From Nephrocerus scutellatus (taxonomy: Eukaryota > Arthropoda > Insecta > Diptera > Pipunculidae), in the NCBI GenBank assembly GCA_947095585.1, contig OX352765.1:65101425-65165424 (forward strand): a DNA stretch of 64,000 nucleotides, in the 5' to 3' direction. Of this stretch, positions 23,670 through 35,981 are shown piece after piece. Below the pieces are notes generated by a model. That model saw only the letters and a list, made by a program, of their open reading frames with translations. It had not been told where the DNA came from and did not search any database. Every line of letters begins with the position of its first letter. Position 1 is the stretch's first letter. The translations under genes were made by a program, and so were the position numbers.

Positions 23670-23673
23670 CTAT

Positions 23674-24385
23674 ACATACTATCACTACGGCTGCGGTAAA
23701 GAATTAAGTGGCTGCGCAGCTTGTGCTGCACAAAAAAATGGCAGGCAGTAGGTATGCACGAAATTGCGGCTACATTTTAAACCAAGTTACAGTCTGCTTG
23801 TAGGGCGACAATTTGACATTTACATTTTGCTATTTGCATCCAATTTAAAGCGGCTGCGTAAAGTGCGTCGTCGATTTTTCTTTACTGCATTGGCTGAAAA
23901 GTGCATTTTTGACCAACATGCAGCTTAACTGCGCAGCGGCTGAATTCTTGACCGCAGCCTACTGCTACATATGTTTGTTTCCTTCTGCTCAAGCTATGAG
24001 CTTGATTGTATATTATTGAAACCACTTACATGATCATCAATCAGATCACATACAACAGAATAAATAATTTATAATCTGATTTTAATGTTCATAACAATTT
24101 ATTGTGAGGTGGGTGCATATGGCATATTGTATATTGCATATCACGGCCCAAACACAGTTATGCAGTTGCACAGTCGATAGTAGTAGGAGAAGTAAGAGAT
24201 GTTAAAAAATGAGTGCATGTAATCTTTACGCGCGGTTTATTTTTGATTATTTACATTTGAGTTTGCACACATACTACATAGTATGTTAAAGGATTGAGGA
24301 TTTCCTCCTTCCATTGCGGCCTTATCATTGTCGTCTTCTATTTTCATAATCTTGAAGCTCATTCTTTTGGGCGATATTACGATTA
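23674..24385. other. Spacer, end of unit 1
   Basis: Non-coding; homologous to 10598-11289 and 35982-36540. It begins with a GC-rich TACGGCTGCGG segment. No ORF with family resemblance. Confidence 0.7.
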
Positions 24386-24649
24386 AATTAAAAGGCACAA
24401 GTCGCTTGAGGAACGGCTCAGTTTCAAAACTTTCCAGAATTTCGATGGGAACAAGTTTTGCAGTCGCATCTCAATCCTAAATTTCGAATTTTATACAAAT
24501 CGCTTGAGAAATGGCTTAGCTCCGAAAATTCCAGATCCAATTGACCATATCTTAGAATTTCCATAGGAAAGGTCTTATAGTCGCATCTTAGACCTATATT
24601 CCGAATTTTACACGAATCGCTTAATAAATTGCTTAGTACCCGAAATTGG
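24386..24649. repeat. 118-bp satellite fragment, between units 1 and 2
   Basis: About two diverged copies of the 118-bp unit; nearly identical to 11290-11548 and joined to the LINE piece at the same base. Confidence 0.85.
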
Positions 24650-25172
24650 GGTTTGGAAGCGTTAAATTCTACTCGATTGTTTTCTCCCCATTTTATTATG
24701 CTGTCTAGGTCAGAATTTAACGTGCTTAACATACGAAGTTGATTGAGTTCCACATGAGAGGTGGAGGGACGTTTCTCAAACTTATATGAGAAGCTGAGAG
24801 AAAGAGTGTATTGGATTAGAAGTCACAGATAAGAGATCATTAATAAAAATGAGAGAGTGTCAGGGACAGAACAGAGCTCTGGGGAACGCCAGCATTTATG
24901 TGGTGTATTTCAGACTTGAAACCGTTCAAAACAACTTGAATTGAACGGTCCAAAAGATAGCTTCTAATCCAAAGTAGTTTATTAATGACACCATAAGCAC
25001 GCATTATTGACAAAAGAGCTGGATGCCAAACTCTGTCAAATGCTTTGGAAATATCGAGTGCAACAGCTTTGCTTTTACCAAATTGATGCAAAGACCGGTT
25101 CCACTGTTCGGTGAGATATACCATCAAATCCGATAGATTCTCTAAGACACCCTCAAAGATTCCCAAAAGACC
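24650..25172 (-). pseudogene. Inverted LINE 3' fragment, unit 2
   Basis: Near-identical to 11549-12072: same left truncation at the ENNRVEFNA block and same head-to-head junction. 25217-24840 is open through LVYLTEQWNRS, ALDISKAFDRVWH and INAGVPQSSVLS. Small substitutions only, for example at the ALLSIMRAYGV block. Confidence 0.83.
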
Positions 25173-26729
25173 ATTGCGGGCGATTTCAATGTACACAATT
25201 CTGGATGGCTTCGCCATTCTGTCCAGACAATACGCGAAGGAAGGTGTGTTGAGTTATTCGCTGAGTTTAATAACATTACTTAGCTTGTAAATGAGCCTAC
25301 ACGAATACCTGACATTGCAAATCATTCCTCAACACCCTTGACTTGTTCCTTACCTCTCGTCCTGATAAATACTCCGTCAATGTATTATAGCCTCTAGGCT
25401 CGTCAGACCATTGTGTAGTATCAGCGTATTTCTCGTTAATAAACCACGTAGTTAGAGAAAAAACTCCCAAAAAAACAAACACAATTTACACGAACCAGAA
25501 ATTATTGCAATGCCCATCTTCGGCGAGTGAAATTCGCCTACGACCAAAAATTGAGGCAAAAAATACTACAATGTCCCAAAGGTAGTAAAAATTTCTTTTC
25601 TTTCGTGAAAAGAATCAAAAATACAGCCTCGTCATCGATTCCAACGCGCATTTATAATGATATTCCAGTTGTCAGCTCTATAGACAAGGCCAATCTGTTT
25701 GCTGCGCATTTTGCAGCTAGCTCCACGCTTCCAGATTGTGCATTGCTGCCTCCTGCACCTCAGAGTATTGAACACTCTATAGGACAGATATTCATTCGCA
25801 CTCGTGCAGTTGCTAGAGTTTTAAACGATCTCAACACTCACAAATCCCCTGGGCCAAATGGTATTTCCCCATTACTTCTGAAGAGGTGTTCTTCCAAACT
25901 GGCATTACCATTGTGTAAGCTTTTCCATCTATCCTATTCTTTTGGACTCTTCTCGAGAAGTTGGAAAACAGCCTTTGTCCAGCCCATACCCAAAAAAGAC
26001 AACCCATAGCACTTACATCCGTTCTTTCCAGCATAATACAATGGGGAGAAAACAATCGAGTAGAATTTAACGCTTCCAAAACCCAGTATTGTCTCCTGTC
26101 GTCTAAGCAAATCCTAAATCCCATACCATTATCCATGAATGGCACTTGCATCAAAGAAACTGAAATTCTCGCTATTCTTGGTATATGCGTTAACGACAAG
26201 CTTCGTTGGAATGACCACATATTTACCGTCACCAAAAATGCTGCGAAATGATTAGGTTTTTTAGCCTGGTGCAAGAAATTTTTCACTCCCTCTGATCTGG
26301 CTACTATATAAATACAAGGCTTTTATTCGCCCTAAACTTGAGTTCAATTGCCATATCTGGTCTGGTGCGCCTAAAACTACTTTGCATCAGCTAGATAGAA
26401 TTCAAAATTCAGAAATAGCCTGCTGCATGCCACCTCTCCTTGAATTCAACCGTAATACACGTGGCGCCCTCAATGCTCATCAGTTTACCCTCATCTTCGG
26501 ACGTACAGTGAAATTCAGGGATTCGTTCTTCAGCCGTACAACACGTATGTGGAATGCTCTGCCAAGCTCTGTCTTCCCACATCACTATAATCCACAGGCA
26601 TTCAAAACACAAGCCCATAGACATCTCCCCTTTTCTCCTCCTTTTCCTTAACGCCCACTCTGTGCGAAGCATATAGCCGAGGATTATAAGGGTGCGAACC
26701 CCTTGAGGCGTGCGCAAATTATAAAAAAA
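25173..26729 (+). pseudogene. Forward LINE fragment with deletions, unit 2
   Basis: Near-identical to 12073-13630 with the same internal deletions. 25527-26009 is open (N-terminal RT region). 25961-26251 and 26382-26651 carry C-terminal blocks. A short deletion in the block before IFGRTVKFRDSF (near 26492) and a duplicated ATAAATAC near 26310 distinguish it from unit 1. Ends in ATTATAAAAAAA at 26729. Confidence 0.85.
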
Positions 26730-27904
26730 GAGCAGGGTAGGCTGTGTCGTCTACACGGCCGCGAGGGTTTTGAGCGTGACAACGGTTACAAACATTTACT
26801 GACAATGTTTATTTGACTGACTGTTTATTTATTATTTTTTATTTAATTTTATTTAATTTTTATGTATGTACATTTAACTTAAATTAAAGTGTATATCTAG
26901 TTTTCCAGTTTGTTGTTATAAAATAATTTCCGAGTTTAAAGTTTTTAATTCAATTCAATTAGTAATGTAATGTGAGTTGAGCAGAGAACAAACCAACAGA
27001 GACTATACTACACTACTACTTCTATAGAGAGGGTTTTGGTTTACGGGCTCACATGGTCTATAGTGACGTTTAGACGGCATACGAGTATATTTTAGAGGGT
27101 GCAGCTTTATTGGCCAAAAACAATTGGGGAAAAATACTAATTATATTGCACGGTCATTTCAATATGAACTTTGCTAAGCCATAATCACATGTATCTTAAA
27201 TGACTGAATAACATACACATGCGGAAATACAGAGTCGGGCAATTCATTCCATAAAATTTTTGAGCGGCTAAAGAAGTAATGTTTGAATTGATCGGTACGT
27301 CCAAAGATAGGTATAAAACTGTTTTCGTAACTATTATAAAAAAATATGAGAGTGCTACGACTTGCTATGGGGCACAGGATGCCTCTTCGCCAGTCTTCTG
27401 GCAAAGCTTCTTCTTCCCATACTTGCACTATCATTTCATGAATATTGCATATCACTGCCAAAACAGAGTAATACATCTTTTGGTTTCAACTCATAAAAAA
27501 TTTGAGTAGTTTTAAAATAAATTGAAGAGAAATGCAATTTAAAGAGAAAAGAAGTGAGCAGCACTAACCAATGCATCGAAATGGTATGCTAAGAATGTCG
27601 CTTTGAAACATGCAGGCCAATTATTCATCATTAAATTTCTTTTGCATGGTTCTCTCCCTTCTGTAATTGATCGAAGTGTTATTTACTCTAGTTACTGTAA
27701 ACATGAGTTAGGATAAGACAAGCGAAAAGAAAAGGAAATATTTGCAAGGAAGCTTGCAGGTTTTCATTGTTATATGCCTCTTTTTTTGTAACTTATAGTA
27801 ATAATTTTTTTCTCTGTAAGACGACCAACACGAAAGCACTTTATCACTTTATGCAATGGTGATAGAACGAGCAGAGCGGAGCACCGATAGAAAATGAACA
27901 GAGA
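26730..27904. other. Spacer, unit 2
   Basis: Non-coding; homologous to 13631-14805 with few differences. It ends at the CTAT target duplication 27905-27908. Confidence 0.7.
27184..27450 (-). pseudogene. Chimeric LINE remnant, unit 2
   Basis: Same remnant as 14085-14350 (VWEEEALPEDWRRGILCPI joined to PIFGRTDQFKHYFFSR). Confidence 0.6.
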
Positions 27905-27908
27905 CTAT

Positions 27909-28139
27909 ATATTATATTCTGGACTAATATAATTGAATTAAAATGAATGCCTTTATTTTCTAATACCTATGTTTATTATCAGTCGTAATAATTTGAGAGT
28001 TGCACATCGACTGACTTTAGTATTCGAACAATGCCAAAGATCAAGTCTAGTACATGTGTATGTATTCGCTGCATAACTGTAGCAGCGAGACACGATCAAC
28101 GATGAGTACACTTTATGTATACTGGCTCAGTACATAACA
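27909..28139 (-). repeat. 3' LTR of the CsRn1-like element, unit 2
   Basis: 231 bp, near-identical to 14810-15040, with the same polypurine tract next to it (28140-28150). Confidence 0.85.
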
Positions 28140-28283
28140 TTCCTCCACCCTACGATGGAACATTACCAGTTGTCCGTGATTTTAATCTCTCTGGTCGGCG
28201 AACCACATCTGTAACATTCGGTATTGGACTGACAGGAACATCTGACGCTGCTGAAACTTAATTTGCGAGGTTGTAGATCGTTC

Positions 28284-28930
28284 TTAGTGACTTTCTTCTT
28301 GATAATTGGTATTGAAGCTCCGCCGGACTCTTCCTAGTACTCGTTGACGGTGTTGGGTGATGGTGCAATAAGAATATCGACAAACGCTTATGTATGTCAC
28401 CCGTTGGCTCCTTCTTAAGGTAGTCCTTTGTCTTCGCTCTGCTTGTCCGTTAGACGACGGGTGGAATGGAGCAACTAGTGTATGTTGAATTGCGTTATTT
28501 GCGCAGAACATCTTGAAGTCTTCTGAAGTAAATGCTGTGCCATTATCACTCACAATCATTTCTGGAATGCCATGAGTAGCGAAGATCGAGCGAAGGACGC
28601 TGATGGCACAATTCGTTGATGTGCTTGACACTATTTGCACCTCTAACCATTTGGAGAAGGAGTCGTCCAGAATAAAGAATACCTTACCTTGGAATGGCCC
28701 TTCAAAGTCAATATGGACTCTACACCATAATTTCTTCGCTTCTTCCCAAAGTTGAATAGGAGCTTGGGGATTCTCGGGACGGTTTTCCTGACACGGTTTG
28801 CATGATCGAACAATCTTTTCAATGTCGTCGTCAATGTATGGCCACCATACGTAACTTCTCGCCATACTCTTCATATGCCCAATTCCTGGATGTGCGGTGT
28901 GTAATGACACTAATATTGATTGACGATAGC
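28284..28930 (-). pseudogene. pol: Integrase, unit 2
   Basis: Open 28910-28284 with the zinc-finger part (HTAHPGIGH, CKPCQENRP) and catalytic core (HIDFEGPF, VSDNGTAFTSEDFK, PFHPSSNGQAER). A short deletion right after NGQAER (near 28433) shifts the frame, so the C-terminal residues differ from unit 1 and are not integrase-like. Confidence 0.8.
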
Positions 28931-29119
28931 ACGATGATATTATTGTGCGTTGTCCCCATAATATGCAGTCTCTAATACAGCTTAATTCGGTCCGACGTAT
29001 TCAGAATGGTGTGAATTGATCTTCGACTCTCTCGGGCCATCCCCTGTGGCACCAAGAAAGAATACGAGAAGGAACTGGATCCTTCTTCGTAGACGTGGCA
29101 ATATCATTACAACTGGACG

Positions 29120-30689
29120 TTATATTATGTCTATCATCATCACTTCCTCCTCTTCAGCGACCGGAGCAATCGAATTTGGTAATCGACTGAGGCCGTCCGC
29201 ATTTTCATTTTCCTTCCCTGGGCGGTGAATTATTTGAAATTGGTATGCGTTTAAGAAAACGTGCCAACGCATCATCCTGGGAGAGAAGATTTGAGGTGTT
29301 GGTTTGTTAGGGTTAAACAACCCCAAAAGCGGCTTGTGATCTGTCACTATAGTAAAATTTCGGCCATACAGAAAATGGTGAAATATTTTTACACCGGCAA
29401 TGATCGACAAGGCCTCCTTATCGATCTGAGCGTATCGGCGTTCCGTAGTGGTGAGTGTCCTAGAATAAAAAGCGATAGGCCTTTCGGAATTAACAGTGTT
29501 ACTCACCCTGTGGGACAACACAACTCCGATGCCATACGGAGAGGCATCGCACACCAGCAATAGTGGAAGATGCTCATCATAGGGAATGAGCACATTATTT
29601 GACGAAGTGCAGATTTCAGCTGGTCGAAACTCTGCTGCTGGATTGTTCCCCACTTCCATTTCATGTTTTCTTGAAGCAGTTGGTGGAGCGGCAATGATTG
29701 CTTTGCCCTGTAAAAAGGTGCGGTAAAACTTTATGAGCCCCAAAAACGCCTGAAGTTGCACCTTGTCTGTCAGTGGTGGTGTTTTACGGATTGCCTCGAT
29801 CTTGTCTTCGGTGGGACGAAGACCACTTCTGTCAATACGATATCCCAAGAAAGCGACGGATTCACACCCTATCGAACATTTGTCCTTATGTAATCGTAAT
29901 TCTGCTTCATCAAATCGTTGTAAGATTTTGGACAATCTTTGACGAAGATCATCTTCGGTATATGCAATTATGTACTATAATGTCATCAAGGTATGGAATG
30001 ACGCCTTCAAGTCCACTAAGCTAATTTTCCATAAAATTTTGGAAGATTCCGGGTTCCGTGGAAATCCCAAATTGGAGACGCTTCACTTTGTAGGCTCCTT
30101 TGTGTGTCGTGATGGTTTGTGTCATTGCCGTGGAGAGCAAGTTGGTGGCGGACGGTATCGGAAAAGTGTGAGGAGTTAGATCTTTATTAACAGTGGACTT
30201 ATAGTCGCCGCAAATCCAGACAGATCCATCTGATTTAAGGACAGGAACAATAGGCAAGACCCATTCGCTATAGTCTATACGCTCCAGTATTCCCTGCAAC
30301 GTCAACTTCTCTAGTTCTTCTTCGACCGGTACTCGGAGAGCAATTGGAATCCGCCGAGCTGGTAGATGAATAGGCTTCACGGTTGGATCTAATTTCAAGG
30401 ACACCAGCTGACCACGGAATTCCCCGAGTTCCGTTGGAAAAAGATTCTTGAATTTTTCCACAACATCGGTATATTTTGGTGATTCAGTGGCATGTACTCC
30501 TTGAATGGATATGCCCAATGGCGAAAACAACTCTCGACCTAATATGTTTGTCCGGTTGCTCATGGTAACGTATAATGGAAGTCCATTAATTTGATGGCCA
30601 TTGCATTCAATGTCGACCTCCAGTCGACTTAGAATTCGGATCAGGTTTTGCTGGAAGTCCGTTAAGACCAAATCAGATGGCTGAAGCAT
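29120..30689 (-). pseudogene. pol: Protease end, RT and RNase H, unit 2
   Basis: 29935-29120 is a longer open stretch than in unit 1. It joins the RT connection (FLGYRIDRSGLRPTEDK, FLGLIKFYRTFLQGK) to RNase H (CDASPYGIGVVLSH, TDHKPLLGLF). 30689-30021 holds the protease end and RT start, but about 75 bases encoding the FAKLDLAQAYQQL palm block are deleted near 30130. The RT active site is therefore incomplete even though the YLDD box region (about 29975-29995) survives. Confidence 0.8.
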
Positions 30690-30701
30690 TGGTGGATTTG
30701 T

Positions 30702-31290
30702 TCATAAACTATTGAAAGTCCGCTTGGATATAATGCTGTATCTTGATCCCGAATCGACTTCAAATTTGCATAGAATTTTGTTTATCAACACCGCAGTATC
30801 TATCTTAACTTCGGGTGGTGCGGAGACCAGCTTCACGGAATTGAAACTACCTTTACCCTTCCTATGTTTCTTCCTTGTTATTTGGCGGTTGTCTGGATTG
30901 GACCGACACACCTTTTGAATGTGGTCAGTGATGCCACAAAACGAGCAAATGCTTGATCTGCAGGTAGATCTCGGATGATTTTCTCCACAACTCTCACAAT
31001 GAACATGCATACTTTGCTGTTTGGTTATTATTAATCAGCTATTGATAGCGTTTGGATGACGCGACTGATGAATGAAATTAATTTGCGCATGTGCATCGGC
31101 AATGGCTTTGTGGTCATTCCTTGCCGCCTCTGCAGCAACGGTTCTTACAATAACGGTCTTCAATGAAAGAATTTTTTCTGCCAAAAATTGTTGTTGTAGA
31201 TTGGAGTCCCGTATACCACAAATAATCTTATCACGAAGCATGCGGTCTAGGCTACCGGTTGGAAAATTGCAATCCTTTGCTAAACGGCGT
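30702..31290 (-). pseudogene. gag: Gag end and protease start, unit 2
   Basis: 31010-30702 has the paired Cys/His fingers (CESCGENHPRSTC, CSFCGITDHIQKVC) and FEVDSGSRYS protease motif, as in unit 1. 31241-31035 keeps the MLRDKIICGIRD block. The Gag N-terminus is lost at the deletion junction 31290/31291. Confidence 0.78.
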
Positions 31291-31545
31291 GAAATTTTGA
31301 CTTAAAAACTAAACTTATAACTGTGTCGGCTCAACAATAGGGGCCCGACGTATTTACATTGTCTTTTTTTTTTTTTGCTTATTACTAAACAATAATTTTG
31401 ACTACTTAATCTACTACATGTTTATATTTACAGCAATTTAATTTTAAAATAAAATAAAAATGAAAAAAAATATATGAGGGTATAAACAGGGCGATCTTCA
31501 GCCTCTGTAGTGTTGATTGCTGGCCTTCTCGAAGAAGGAGACGTC

Positions 31546-34180
31546 TTAATTATTGAAGATGTCGTCAAATCTAGCATCTGTGAATCCTCTGATGTTTATA
31601 TAGCGGTGGCTTGGCTCGATTTCCTCGATTCTTAGCCCTTGCATCTCCGGACTTGGATGTGTTTCCAACCCATCAACGAATTTCTTTGCCATTTGGAACA
31701 AGTGGTCCGTTATTGGCAGCAGACCTGCCGCGTCATAAAGTCTTGCAGTCGACACAAACTTATAGCTGTTTGGCACCCTCCAGAGTCCTGTACAGATCCT
31801 AAGTACCTTCCTTCCAAATAGAGAGATCTTCTTCATCGTTGTTGGTGAGACGGTGAACCATATGGGATAGCCATAGGTTATCACTGGCCTGATGAGCTGC
31901 TTGTAGATGAGCAGCCTGGTGTTGTTGGACAGTCCGTTTCGTCTTCTTAGTAGCGGGTGCACCAAATGAAGAGCGTAGCTCGCGTTTTTCATTGTTTTAT
32001 CGATGTGAGAGTTAAACTTGAGCCTCTCAGTAAAGTTGATTCCCAGGTACTTAGTCTCTGACTTTGTGTTTATTGTCGTGTTATCCGGAAGGTTGATTTT
32101 GAAGGCTCTGCACCGGCTTGTGATTTTTCTTATCCTTGTTTCAGTTGCTGGTACTCGGAAGCAGATGAGTTCCGTTTTGTCGGCGTTGATCTTCAGTCCC
32201 CACTTCAGGTAGTACTCCCAAAAATTTCGGAGGTGTTCCCCCACTCTTCGGGCAGCTATCTCAGGAGAGCGGGAAACGGCATACGTGATGAAGTCATCCG
32301 CGAAAAGCATGGGCCTTGTTCCGGCTGTATTGATGGGTTGATCCGCCGTGAAGATGCTAAATAGGACTAGTCCAAGTCTGGAGCCTTGGGGAACTCCGGC
32401 TTTAATCCTTTTCCTTGTCGATGGGCTGCCATACACCTGTACAAAAAAGACCCTGTTAAAAAGAGAATTTTTAATTATTTTCATAATATAATTGGGGAAA
32501 CCAAAACTAATAGGTTTGTGCAGAAGCCCGTTTGTCCAGACGCAATCGAAAGCTTTTTCTATGTCTAACAAACAGGCTACTGTACTACTTTTGACATTCA
32601 GTCCTCGAGTGACGTTACTGTGAAGCTTCATCAGATGGTGCAGCGTAGAGTGCTTTTCTCGAAAGCCGAACTGAAACAAAGGAATAAGATTTTTTTCCAA
32701 GCAATACGCGTTGATCTTTTTACGGATCAAAGAAAGAAAATTTGAAATCCCGTTAGTGCCCGATGATTTTTTAGAGTTTCCACTCCTAAATAAATCACTG
32801 ACAACAGCTATCCCGGTAAACATATCCACGCCTACGGGTGCGTTTGCGGGATTGTCTTCGCTGAACTGCACTTTAAAATTTCTTGGGGAAGTGGCGTCTT
32901 CCACAAGACTTTCGACCTGCTCTACGAATTCTGGAAGATGTGTTGTTGGTCGGTCTGTAAAGCTCCTTTCGAAATGACAGGCAAAGGCTTCGGCTTTTTC
33001 AACAGGACTGGATGATACTTGCTCTCCAAACGTGATACTTTCTGGAATAGAAATACGTTTTCCGATCACAAAATTTAGCTTTTTAAAAGCATCCGGGCCT
33101 GGTTTGATGTTCTGAAGTCGTTTGGTCAGTACATCTTCCTGTTAACTTCGCACAGCTTGACGAAGCATGATTACTGTACAACGCAGTTGCAAAAATACAG
33201 ACTGATATTTGTCATTAACAGTTTTGAGAGTCCTGTTGAAGATCCTCTGAAGGCGTTTCTTTAGCCTTTGCTTGAGAGCATATATTGCCTGAATATTCTC
33301 AGGTAGATGTTGAAAGCGATCCCTGCTAGAGCGAACAGTTTTCTGCCGATCTATGGCTGTATTTACTGAAGTCTCGAAATTTCTGATAGCATCATCAATT
33401 ACACTATTCTCCAGATTTCTACATTCTGCTGGAATTTGAAGTCCAGCTTCGACTTCTGATCTAAACCGGTTCCAGTTAATTTTCGTAAAGTTGATGTGTA
33501 GTTCAGGTGTTGGGGTAACTTGCTGAATTCGCTGATTCAACCTAACTCTAAGCTTTATGGCCAAATGATCCGAATCACTATCATGTGCAAAACAGGAATA
33601 AATCGTTATTTCTGGCAGAATGTTGACGAAATTTGTCGTTGCCAAGAAGAAAACCAACATGGATGGTGTCCGAGGATATGTCTTTCGGGGCTGTGAAACC
33701 GGGCCATGGTATGCTGCTGAGGATTTGAATCCAGCCAATCTGCAATGGTCTTTCCTTGATTGTTGCATACTTCATCTTGCCATCGGGTGTGCCTAGCGTT
33801 AAAATCCCCTCCAACCACACAGTAAGTGTGCCCAGAGGAGATGCCGCAGACAGTTTGCAGATCCCGTTGAATGTTTTCCCTCGTTGCATTACAGTGATTG
33901 TACACTGATATTACCAACAAGGTCTCAACCTCGTTGACTTTGATGCTAACAGCTGTTGCTTCCATGCTACGCAAACCACTAATTTCCACCTTTTCGCCTG
34001 CCATAGTGTCCCTGATAAGGACCGCCATCCCAGAGCAATCACTGCTTGTGTCGACCCTGTGGATGTTGTAGTTGTATCCGTCTGGACTGAATGGGTTTCT
34101 CCCTGTGAGATTTGTTTCCTGTAAAAGAAGAATGTCAGGTTTATTAGTTTTAATAAATAATTTTAGCGCCTAGGTAACGA
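31546..34180 (-). pseudogene. LINE ORF2: endonuclease and RT, unit 2
   Basis: Same organisation and shared defects as 19152-21890: endonuclease GDFNARHTRW (34028-33606), frameshift to DSDSDHLAIKL, TAA at 33142-33144, and the deleted RT segment. RT (33069-31546) has ACLLDIEKAFDCVW, KAGVPQGSRLG and LFADDFITYA. Here the GVPQG box is intact, unlike unit 1. The C-terminus ends in a different short tail because of a local rearrangement near 31535-31565. Confidence 0.82.
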
Positions 34181-34189
34181 ATAAATAGA

Positions 34190-35711
34190 GTTCTCATTAT
34201 ATGAGAATATACTTATCCTGCTTATTGTGAACATAATTCACACATAAGTCGACCCAAAACGGTTGTTTTTGACCTGTCATCAAGACTGCTATAATTGCTT
34301 TTGCTCTTGCTTTCTGCAAAATTGTGAAAAGGTCTGCTATAAATAGCCTTTCCGTATCGCCGAAGATGTTAGGTTTCCTAGTAGATGGTGCCGGTTTTGG
34401 AGCTTGCTTACTTACTGGTTTTTTCTTGCTTGGATGGTTGGTGGTTTTTTTTGTTGACTGTTCCTGGCTTGCTAGCAGTCCCCATCGCAGCTATACTAGC
34501 AAAGCTAACTCCTTTCACTATCACTTTTCATCAGATTTTTGGGCGAACTTATGCTGCTCCATCTTCTTTTGGGCGGTTTTTACTTTTTCCACCATTTTTT
34601 CTTTATATTAAGGACATCCTCGATAGTTTGCAGGATGTCCAGATTTTTGGCAGTTTGTGCAGAAGCCGTTGTCGTCTTTCTTGTTGTCTACATTTCTCGG
34701 TCATTGGCCAGGTAAGTGTTCGTCCTTGCACTTAACGCATCTGTATTTCATGTCGCAGTTGCTTGCGACATGTACAAACTTTTGGTAGTTTCTGCACTGC
34801 GTAATGCCTGCTGGTTTAAGTTTTTCCCAATGCGCCAACTGGTTCATCAGGAGGGTTTTTGAGCAAACTGCTGCCTTATCGCAGTTCTTCTCAAGTTCGA
34901 CAATGAAATTGTTAAATTTCCTGTCGGTCCTCTGAGATTTGAAGGGTTTGACCTCCAGTACAGGGATACCCTCTGCCGTTAATGCATCCTTGACATCATC
35001 AGTGTCAAAGGAGTGGTGAGTACCTTTAAGGACTAACAATTCTTTCCTGTCCTCCTTAGCGGTATAGGTGTTGAATTCAGTTTTTCCCGACTGTAGGAAA
35101 GACCGAATTCGCTGGGGGCCGTCTTTGTTCATGGCCGTAACGACCTGCTGTTGATGTTGTGAATTCTGCAACATATATTGGCACTCCTCGTGAACTTTGA
35201 GAGTTCAGCGACGTTTAGTCTAAAGCAGACTATTGGCGGCATGGCAAAAGTTTTTGTTGTTGGTCCCGTAGACTGGGGTTTTTTTGGTTGCTGGAGCGAC
35301 AGGTAGTGGTGTCTTCTTAGTGAGATTTGGCTTCTCTTTTGCTTTAGCAGTTTTCCCTACAGCGGTTGTTTTCGGCGGATTGCTTCCTTCAGCAGTAGAA
35401 GATGTTGTTGATGGTCTGGAATTTGATTCAGACAATCTCCTTCTTTTTGCCTTTACTGACACGGTTACAGGAGAAGACCGCTCTTTGCGATTGTCTTCTT
35501 CTGCATTTTCTTCTCCGCTGCTACTGGAATCGGACGCTTCAGTATCCAATTCCTCGCCTAGGCTCATATTTTCCTCTTTAGAGGAAGTAGAGTATTCATC
35601 CAGCTTTTCGCACAGAGACGCGAGGAACTCACCACCATGGTTGAAGACTTCCTGTCTAATTAAGGTTAATACCTCATTAACCTTTTCCTTCCGTTTCTGT
35701 TTTTTACCCAT
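34190..35711 (-). pseudogene. LINE ORF1 (Gag-like), unit 2
   Basis: Starts at ATG 35711 (MGKKQKRKEK), with the same acidic/serine stretch and basic region as unit 1. 35711-35220 is open. The frame changes near 35200. 35174-34701 holds the PRE_C2HC-like domain and an almost complete first knuckle (CRNYQKFVHVASNC, with Tyr where Cys is usual), then CVKCKDEHLPGQ and a TGA. The knuckle region deleted in unit 1 is present here, so this is the better guide to the ancestral ORF1. Confidence 0.8.
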
Positions 35712-35946
35712 TTTATAGGGCTGAAAAATTAAAAAAAAAACTTAATCGGAAATTAAATAACTATTAATTATAAATAAGTGCCTGAAATTAAAAAGTAATT
35801 AGTGAAATATGTTAAAAAGTCGCAGGTAGCGAAATGCTCGCTTTTTGGTGTGAGGGTTTTTTTTCATAGCCAGTAGCAGGTAGCTGAGCGATCTGTTGCG
35901 GGATCTTAATAAGATGCGCTCTTGTTGAGCGCTCGATGCTGACTGA

Positions 35947-35977
35947 CAATTTATGTGTAGTGGCTCAGTACATACCA
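35947..35977 (-). repeat. 5' LTR remainder, unit 2
   Basis: Matches 23639-23669 and is followed by CTAT at 35978-35981. Confidence 0.78.
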
Positions 35978-35981
35978 CTAT

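Larger units (their letters stand above)
31292..35946 (-). mobile_element. Jockey-like LINE, unit 2
   Basis: Duplicate of 18939-23638, lacking the last tens of bases of the 3' UTR at the 31291 deletion junction. Its right end abuts the LTR remnant with CAATTTATGTGTA (35947-35959). Confidence 0.82.
27909..35977 (-). mobile_element. CsRn1-like Gypsy element with a LINE in its 5' LTR, unit 2
   Basis: Duplicate of 14810-23669 with the same CTAT flanks (27905-27908 and 35978-35981). A deletion of about 0.7 kb at 31290/31291 has removed the Gag start, the primer site, most of the 5' LTR and the LINE 3' tip. The LTR element therefore runs directly into the LINE 3' UTR. Confidence 0.82.
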
